In this document: positions 56,719 to 64,000 of the stretch, one piece after another
How the letters are laid out: each line of letters begins with the position of its first letter
Numbering within the stretch: the stretch's first letter is position 1
Source of the DNA: Coffea arabica
Lineage: Eukaryota > Streptophyta > Magnoliopsida > Gentianales > Rubiaceae
NCBI RefSeq assembly: GCF_036785885.1
Contig: NC_092322.1
Location: 35,981,994 to 36,045,993, forward strand
Length of the DNA stretch: 64,000 nucleotides
Direction of reading: 5' to 3'
The notes under the pieces: generated by a model
Databases searched by the model: none
What the model was told of the DNA's origin: nothing
What the model saw: the letters and a program-made list of their open reading frames with translations, nothing else
Made by a program: the position numbers and the translations under genes

Positions 56719-58127
56719 TGACAGGTGCCGAACCTGTACAATAATAAATACCTACTCGAGAAAAATACAGATTTTGTATATAGTGGTGAGTAGGGTCGAA
56801 TCCACAGGGACTGGGGATAATTCGTTTCTTCTAGAGTCCAAAGTATGGGGGGTTTTTGGGATTAAATGCTAACTAAATAAATTAACTGTAGAAAATAATT
56901 GATTAAGAGAAACTCTAGCCAAGGATACACTTCAGAAATGGTTCATGCACTGATCATCGATGCATAGTTAATTCCACATTTATTAATAGATTGGTTATAG
57001 TTGTCATACACGCGATAAACAACCAACCCTTCCTTAATTTATCGATAGTCAAGGTACGATCGTTAACTATTTTCCTAACCCAAAAACAACCCTAGGTACG
57101 ACCGTAGGATTTAATTTTTGGTTTGCACTAATAATTAGAAAGGCCCAATCCTAACTAACAAACACGCTACGAGGGTTTGTTTAAGTTAGATCGTATGTTC
57201 CCTTGACATAAACCCAATTACGCCAGTTGCTACTGAGATAGAGATAACGAACAATTACAGATTCAATCACCCCTAACTAGCAAAATAGCCTATATGAAGA
57301 ATTAATTATTGCGCACTAATCAATCATTCACACGAGTTATAGCAATTAAAAGTAGGGAACATATAAATATCAATAAATGAGGAAGCGATTAAAGTAAATT
57401 CGATCTCACAGTAATTGTAGAACCAAATCTTCAGTTGTCTCTTGATTAGAATTAGGAGGTTAGTCCTCCATTAATGGAGAACAACCATGCGAAAATGCTA
57501 TCTGAATCTTACCAAATTGTTCCTGGCCAAATCGGCCAAGGAAAAAAAGTAAAAGACGAAAATCAAAATCCAAGCAATTGTCCTCCCCCAAGGTCGGCTA
57601 AAAAGGAAATGTACAAAGACCTAAGTCCCAGCCGAATTGTTCCGCCGAATTTGTTGCTGTCCCCAACTCTTAATCACGCGGGATCCGGCCTTTTTTCTCT
57701 TCTTTGCTTTGTTTTCTCCCAAATTAGCCAAAGCCCAAATACAAAGGTCCACCACCGTGGCTTTCTCTCGATGGTCCCACATAGCAAAGCCAAACGGAAA
57801 TTCATGCCAAGCCAAGAAGATCTACTAGGAGTCTAATACTTCCCTCTTTTTCCTTTTGGTAGCCACGAAATTGAAGGAATTGATTTTCCTAATTTTTAGC
57901 TTTTTGAAACCAAATAGACTTCCTCCTAATCTTCCGTTAATAATCCACGTAGACTCTATTTTGAATTAGAAAACTCTTGAAAAATCACATCTTTTATCTT
58001 TTTTTGCTCCACCTTCCTACAATTAGTACCAAATACCAATATAAGTAGAATCAATCAATTAAAATAATATTTGGCTAAAATCTAGGAAAAAATAATTATA
58101 AATTTAGCAACAAATTATGACCTATCA
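56719..58127 (-). repeat. 5' LTR (by element sense)
   Basis: 1409-bp partner of 52240-53650. The few substitutions and single-base indels between the two (for example GTTGCTGCCCCC versus GTTGCTGTCCCC) indicate a fairly recent insertion. Confidence 0.92.
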
Positions 58128-59651
58128 TTACCCAACCCAACCTCTTAAATTAGTGGGTGGATTGGGTGGGTTGTTGGGTTTTGGGTATAATTGCCACCTC
58201 TAGATAGTATATACTCTATTAATTAAGTAATGGAAGCAAATACGAGTTAGATTACTCTATTAGTATAAAAGAGTATGGATATAAGCATACAAATAGTGAT
58301 TATTTCGGTGAACTTAAGAAATATTGCTTTTTTTTTATTATTATTGGATGTATCGCTAATTACTGAACTTTTGATTGATATAACTTCCAAACCTACTCTT
58401 TTTAATGCTGTTTTCACTGTCTTGTTGGAAGTATTAAATTTTTTGGATGATTTTCTTTTTCTGGGGAGGTTTTTGCTATCTTTTTCAAATTCCTATATAA
58501 TTTCTTGTTCAAGTGATACCACTAAGACAGTTGTCGCGCTCCACTTTTTGATATGGTGAAAGTGTGTGTGGAATATGTATGTGAATGTGTGTGAAAATGA
58601 AAATAAAAGGCCGTGGGACTTGAAAATGCGACGATTTGGCCAAACAGAGTTCAAAAAAGGGTTTTTTGCATGGAAAATTGAGTCGCCACTTGGTATAGAG
58701 TTAGGGTGTACCAAGTCACCCAAAAATGAATTTTTTGAAAAGCAAAGTAAACAAACCCTTTTTTAAGAACTTTTAGGTCTACGTAACCAAAGAAAGGGAT
58801 CGGGGGTCACATTTGATAAGGGAGAAGGCAAAGGCAAAGCCTAAGGCACTACCTTACCCTAGCCAAAGCTAGTTGCGCGATTTAGCCCCACGTTTCCTAA
58901 TTCTTCTACCCAAAATGTGCGTTGCATAATGGATATGACTAATGGATATAGAAAAGAAATGCAATCCTAAATCTAAAATGTCTCTTACGAGGCTTTTTGG
59001 TCCCAACCACATGAGTTGTGGTGGCCAATAAGGAAAGTCCTCATAGAGGTCGCGAATGATGCAAATGAAGACTCAAATATGAACGCAAGTGTGGAAATGT
59101 AAGAAAACGTGCATGTGTGCGAATGTAAGACATGTGCATGTGTGCAAATTGGGAAAATAAAGGTGTTTGTGTGCAAATGGATGAAAATATGATAGTAGAT
59201 ACATATAAGTGCAATTGGGTGCAATTTGTGAGGTAGAAAAACAAGTGACAAGAAGAAAAATGTGTGAACATGGCATTTGTATTGAGAAGGATATAAGTAG
59301 TGAGAAAATGTGGATAAGAGGGAGTGACATGATGAGAATGAAAGTGTATGAAGCTAGAGGAATGCATCAAGTCGGGTACGGGAATGACTCCTAATTTTAC
59401 GACTTTAATTTTCCCTTTGATTAGAAGGAAGAACTAGCGTGCTAAGGCTATTTTGTAGCCACACTCGCTCGTTTCCCTTATCGAAAGGGGACTCTCAAGC
59501 AAATGTACCCTATAACTAGCATGAGATTGCAAAAACCTAAAATGAAGGGGAAAGGGTTGGAGGGTCATGCCAAATGCTAGAAAACTAAGAAAAATGCATG
59601 AAATGTAGTGAAACATGCAAATATGAACTAGCGAGGGAAATCCCTAAGGGT

Positions 59652-59742
59652 CTAGCGTTGGACTAGCCCATATCTATGAATTCCTACTAGCGTTGGACTA
59701 GTGGAAAACGGGACAATGAGCCACAACTAGCGTTGGACTAGT
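59652..59742. repeat. Three ACTAGCGTTGGACTAG units
   Basis: CTAGCGTTGGACTAG occurs three times at about 59652, 59688 and 59727, separated by unrelated short spacers, with a decayed AACTAGCGAGGG just before. Each unit has CTAG at both ends, giving it dyad character. Confidence 0.85.
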
Positions 59743-61349
59743 GTGGTGACGTGCATTCATCCATCACATTCATCTATGTCTATAGAAAGCAAGTAGACAT
59801 GCCAATCACCTATAAACACGTAGCACATAACACTTAGCATGCTCGACTAAATGCAAGAACCTAATAAAGCAAATTAACACGTAGCAACGAAAGCAAGCAA
59901 TCAATCTAGTGAACCTATTACATTTGCTAACTAAAACAAAAGGGGAAGGGGAAAAATGGACGAAATTGCTCTCCAAGCCCTATCTATTACAAGCCAAGAG
60001 GTGTACACATACCCCATAAAAGAATAACTTAATGAAACCAAAAGTAAATGAAAATGAAGGGAATTAAGGAAAAGTAAGGTAGACATGCAATTCTCACTTA
60101 GCACGTTGGATCACATAGGAGAGACAAAAAAGGATAAAAGAAATTATACCTCCCTTGAGATGGGAATCAAATGAGGGAAAAATGGCTTCAAAACAATAAA
60201 AAGGTCAAGGTACCACTTTAATTAAGAAAAATTAAAAGAAATGTGCAAAACAAAGCTCACTTGATCATAAAGCTCTTAAAATCACGAATTAAGTGCAATT
60301 AAACAAAATATGGTGGCTAATTGAATCAAGCAAGCAATGAAGTTGCAAAAATTAAAAGCTACTAAGGACCAAATTGAGAAGATTATTCAATTGATTGGGT
60401 CATAGCAGCATTAATTGGAAGCCAAGGGGTCAAAGTGAAATTATTGAAAATATTTCATGCAAGCTTAACGAGAATCTTCCTTTCTGCAATTCATAGCTGC
60501 AATACTTCCGCAACTTTCAGCTATCCATCTTTCGGATCTTGTTGCGTCGATGACAGAAAAACAGAAACTGTGGCACACCATTTCAACAAAAGATCGAAAC
60601 AATTCTCCTCTTCCTCCCTCTTGCATACCATCAACGAAGTTGCACAAAAAAAAAAAAAAAAAAAAACTGGACTGGGGCAGCATTAGCAAACCCAGATTCG
60701 TTCATCAGTTTCAAATTTCTGGTTTTCTTAGAGTGATTCCTTTTCATCCGAACACCGCTAATGACTTAAACAACACAGCCTTGGATTAAAGCAACAAGAT
60801 TTCCAAACATTTTCTCACCTCTTGATCCCCCCCCCCAAAATCCTTTGAGAAAGCAGGAACAGGTTTTAAAGAAACAGGTGCTAGAAATGAAATGAATGGA
60901 AAAGGCAGCAAGAAGAAAGTAACGAAGGAACGGAGAAAGAATTCCTTTCTTGTGCATCCTAACCTCCCCTTTGGCCATGAGACAATGATGAAACCAGATT
61001 CATCAAAGTCCAACCATGAAATGAGGAGGAGCCGAAACATTTCCAGTCCAACACATGCACACATTCATTCTCATTTTCACAGCATTCAACATGGACAGAT
61101 TTTCACTTTTTAAACCAAGACTAACAAGCTCCTCAAACAATACGCAAACAGACCCCAAACAAAACAAGCCAGACCAAAGCTTCAACCCAAGTCAGACGCA
61201 AGGTTAATGCATATTAACTTAGCAGAGAACCAGCAAATGAACCAAACCCAGTTTCAGCTTAGCAGGTTGGGTTTCACTTAACGATAGAAATGAAACAGAA
61301 AACAGGATAGAAAGTTACCCGTTCCACCGCCCTTAAACCTGTACCCTCA

Positions 61350-61580
61350 GCAACAGGTGTAGCGGTAGTAGAAAGGAGGCTGCGACAGCAACGGCAGCGT
61401 CACCACCACAGCCAACGTCAATGATAAGATCCTCGACGTTCCTCTTCTCACAGCGCTTGGCAAAGACCAGTCGGATTCCACGGTCACACTAGCATCTTTC
61501 ACCAACGTAGTGATCTTCTCCGCAGTGACAGGGATGCCATCGTCATGAAGGGCCAGACAAGCGTAGGTGTAGGCGAGTTG
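61350..61580 (-). pseudogene. Captured ribosomal protein P1 gene fragment
   Basis: On the minus strand the sequence translates as [20 protein letters not shown] and onward through the KIT.LVK and VTVESDW motifs, then, after a frameshifting loss of a few bases, [17 protein letters not shown] and an alanine/valine-rich stretch. This is the N-terminal domain and start of the hinge of 60S acidic ribosomal protein P1, which forms the ribosomal stalk. It lacks the start codon and the conserved acidic C-terminus. No intron is visible, so a processed transcript may have been the source. It lies inside the solo LTR. Confidence 0.82.
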
Positions 61581-61668
61581 TTATGGAGGTTTGCAGGCGG
61601 TGGTTATGGTGGTCTGCAGGTGGTGGTTATGGTGATTTGCAGGTGGTGGTTATGGAGGTTTGTAGTGG
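61577..61668 (+). repeat. 27-bp tandem repeat, about 3.5 copies
   Basis: Units of the form GGTGGTTATGGTGGTCTGCA recur every 27 bp with substitutions. The repeat abuts the ribosomal-protein fragment. It produces a chance Gly/Trp-rich open frame. Confidence 0.8.
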
Positions 61669-62447
61669 CTTGGGCTGATAGCATGAGGAGGAGTCTGGGC
61701 AGGCAGCGGATGGAGCTGAGATGGTTGCTGTGGTGGTTGGAAATTTTCTCCTCGCCGATCATTGAAACCGAAGTCTCCCCCCCTGTTTTCTTCCCTAGCC
61801 GCTGTCTTGATTGATGGGAACGTTGTAGTTTGACGATGAAGAGGACGATAGGGTTTTGATGGCCATCCAGATGAATTGGGGCGGCCCTCTTTTTCCTTAG
61901 CTCTGCTTTTCCTTTTCTAAAATCCCTCCAGCCGTCTCCCTCGTTCTCTTTTTTTTCTCCGCCGTCCCACCAGCTCTCTTTTTCCTGATTTTCTCTCTAG
62001 CCGTCAACCTTCAATCCTTCCCCCCTTTTGGCTGCGGTTACTTTCTTTTCTTTTATATGAAACCCCAAGGCTCCTAAACCCTCACCCCAATGGTGAGGAT
62101 GAAAGGTTTGCTCTACTCTCTCCCACAGCCTTCCGATCCATTGAGCCCAGAATCCTCCAGCCCTCATGTGAAAAATATTGGTGCCACATGCATGTGCGGC
62201 TTTTTTCTTTTATTTTTCTTTTTTTTAATAAAAAGAAAACATTGAATTTAAATCAAAACAACTAAAACATAATTTTTTGAATGCTTTTTCTTTTTCCCGA
62301 GAAATTCTATGCTAAAGCTTAAAAATAAAATAATAAAATAATAAACTAAAAAACTAAAAACTAAAAAGTGAATAAATCTAGCACGACAAATAAAAACTAA
62401 AAAAAAAGTAAATGAAATTACACTGAAAATTTGGTGTCTACAACAGT

Positions 62448-63229
62448 TCAAATTTCTGGATTGTGAATCATGTACTTTGCACGAAAATTCTGGATGACAA
62501 TGTTTCATGCACATTTTAAGAGTAATTAAACATGGTTTCAAGAAAGATTAAAGTCCAAAATGCATAGCACTTCCGGTCTTCAACACTAATGATCTAGCTC
62601 ATTCAGTCCGACACAACATCTCAAGATCTTGGAATCAAGAATGTGCTCTTTTGATTCTGTAGTTTTCTGAATAGAAATGTAAACAAATTAGGAAATATCT
62701 TCAAAGTTGTTGTACCCACGAAATCAACCGCGGTAAATCTTCTCATATTGGGCAGCAATAGGAGGAAAAGATCATGAATGATTGTTGTTTTAGTGGTGAT
62801 ATGGAAGATATGAATAAACGTAGTTTGTGATTTTTCAAAATTGACAATGGATAGTGGATGAGGAAATTCTTATGGAAACCAAATGGGTAGGTTTGGAGCA
62901 GAGAGAGTCATTATTTCTGATAACCAACCTAGAAGTTTAAGGGAATTATCAGAGTCAGAAATTCGAGATATGCTGATGGGAAAGGCTAGGATTAAAATCC
63001 ACAAGAAGTTACCGGGATAGAATATGGCTGCTGTACAGAAGTCTTCAGGTAAAGAGGCAAGGGAGAAGCCAACTTCATCACTGCTCCGACAGAATCAGTT
63101 GGAAGTCAATTTCTTATATTATAACTTTCTCAGACACAACTGCCACCATTAGTACCCTGAGCTAGATCATGCACTAGGGAGCTTGCCTTCTGCTTCAACC
63201 AATGGTCGAAACACAGAAGCAACTGATAT
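62448..63229. other. Intergenic, one coding-like stretch of unknown origin
   Basis: No gene was recognised. Around 62890-63105 the plus strand shows a coding-like passage (RSLRELSESEIRDMLMGKAR and nearby) broken by a stop near 63020. It is too short and too uncertain to call. Confidence 0.35.
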
Positions 63230-64000
63230 TGTCACGCCTCGAACTCGCACGTGCCAGTCACGTGACATCCGCCATACCCTCAAGTCTCGCTCAAGAATAC
63301 AAGACAACATCATACTATACTAAATAATATAACGAGATAAAGTGCGGTACAAATCTTATATGAAGGATAGTCTACGAATATCCAATAAGTTCGTACATTT
63401 ATTCTCTGGTTGAAATAGCGGAAATAAAAGTAAATAAAACTAACAACTAGAAGTAGTCAGCCTGCTAACTTCTGTTCACTTAAAAACTAATAAAAGTCAT
63501 CCTTAGGGTCTTCTACGTAAATCAATTCATACTCTTCAGAATATGCAAAGATGGTGAAAAGTGGGATGAGCGACAAATCGCTCAGTAGGTAATATTTACC
63601 CCTCTGTTGGACCATGCACTCGTAACTTTATAGATACATACATATATAGATATAAATTAAATCATTTGCATATCGTTCACATCCATAATCTTGAAAGTAA
63701 CGTTGTTTATAAAATAATCAGTAGTAATGGGTGACGAGCAAGCATCTTATTGACAACTATACATGAAAAATCACAAAGTCATAAATTATTTTATATCCAT
63801 TCATAGTCTCTTCACATCAGTTCATAAATTACTTCATATCAATTCATAAGTCTCTTCATATCAGTTCATAATTAATTCATATCAATTCATAACAAGTACA
63901 TGTAATGATTGGCTACTGAGTACTCAGTCTAGAGATTAAACCTCTTCTAAATGGGCAACCAATAGGTTTCATGACTACCGATTGGTCTCATAACATACAT
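63230..64000 (+). mobile_element. LTR-like sequence, cut by window end
   Basis: It begins TGTCACGCCTCGAACTCGC, a common start of long plant Ty3/gypsy LTRs, and contains GGGATGAGCGACAAATCGCT near 63563 followed by TCAGTAGGTAA, as seen in that class and, diverged, near 3155. TTCATATCARTTCATAA units repeat at about 63785-63895. The other end is outside the window. Confidence 0.5.

Larger units (their letters stand above)
52240..58127 (-). mobile_element. Gag-only non-autonomous LTR retrotransposon, complete
   Basis: The 5888-bp element has two 1.4 kb LTRs (52240-53650 and 56719-58127) that match closely along their length. It is flanked by perfect 5-bp target duplications TTACC (52235-52239 and 58128-58132). 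The primer-binding site (56696-56713) and polypurine tract place its sense direction on the minus strand. The 3.07 kb interior carries gag-like frames near the primer-binding site but no protease, integrase, reverse transcriptase or RNase H, so it must be moved by another element's enzymes. Such gag-bearing non-autonomous elements (called TR-GAG) have been described in plants, coffee among them. Linking this copy to them is inference. Confidence 0.88.
51215..58202. mobile_element. hAT-like element split by an LTR retrotransposon
   Basis: The left end TATACCTGGCAATTGGACGG and right end (reverse complement TAGAGGTGGCAATTATACCC) share the TGGCAATT core seen in plant hAT termini. GGGTTGGGCGGG-type subterminal motifs lie at both ends (51230-51350 and 52140-52235, continued at 58128-58190). 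Flanking 8-bp repeats are GATAGGAT (51207-51214) and GATAGTAT (58203-58210). With the nested retrotransposon and its duplicated target removed, the element is about 1.1 kb and has no transposase. Confidence 0.7.
58532..62442 (-). mobile_element. Solo LTR, 3.9 kb, Tat/Ogre-like ends
   Basis: On the minus strand it starts TGTAGACACCAAATTTTC and ends AGTGGAGCGCGACA, with GTGGCGACTCA-type text about 165 bp before the end; such termini are familiar from Ty3/gypsy Tat/Ogre-like plant LTRs. Perfect 5-bp target duplications ACAGT flank it (58527-58531 and 62443-62447). No internal region or second LTR remains, so it is a solo LTR. It contains local repeats at 59652-59742 and 61577-61668 and a captured ribosomal-protein fragment (61350-61580). 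Confidence 0.88.

Noticed and set aside
61545..61814. 89-codon Gly/Trp-rich protein
   Set aside because: It is generated by the 27-bp tandem repeat; the real signal here is the P1 fragment on the opposite strand.

Overview
The window looks like nuclear DNA of a flowering plant: AT-rich, intron- and repeat-rich, with nested transposons and no bacterial-style gene packing. The only host genes recognisable are R1-type coiled-coil NB-LRR (NLR) immune receptors with the long N-terminal 'late blight R1' extension. That architecture is known from asterids (Solanaceae, Rubiaceae and relatives), so an asterid, possibly a coffee relative, is the best guess. The species cannot be fixed from sequence reading alone.

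The dominant structure is a large imperfect inverted duplication. The left arm (about 8600-24835) and right arm (about 34645-45880) are reverse complements of each other around a 10 kb spacer (24836-34644). Each arm carries one copy of the NLR, so the two copies lie head to head. The right copy (35262-39422, + strand) is an uninterrupted 1386-codon reading frame. The left copy (16910-24001, - strand) is a pseudogene broken by a Mutator-like element, a hAT-like element, a small deletion/filler scar and, most unusually, about 167 bp of ribosomal DNA containing the exact 5' start of 18S rRNA. Its NB-ARC/LRR frame is nevertheless still open for 809 codons and nearly identical to the intact copy. 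A third, gutted copy of the locus (flanks only) lies at 48625-49990.

Because the arms are copies, each serves as the empty site for insertions in the other. This allows precise calls on the left arm: a SINE (8682-8805), a hAT-like element (9592-10183), a solo LTR (11212-12273), a Mutator-like element (19415-20890), a second hAT-like element (21466-22867) and the rDNA insert (23532-23698).

Outside the arms the DNA is mobile-element territory. At 1-6432 there are two related LTR-like repeats. At 46058-48130 there is an L1-type LINE copy that keeps an intact ORF1 (609 codons) but has no ORF2. At 51215-58202 a hAT-like element contains a complete gag-only LTR retrotransposon (52240-58127) with 1.4 kb LTRs, a tRNA-Asp primer-binding site, a polypurine tract and a 5-bp target duplication. 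At 58532-62442 there is a 3.9 kb solo LTR with a perfect target duplication; it carries a captured fragment of a ribosomal protein P1 gene. Another LTR-like start runs off the end of the window at 63230. No tRNA genes, CRISPR arrays or organelle genes were seen. Most short open frames in the window are chance.
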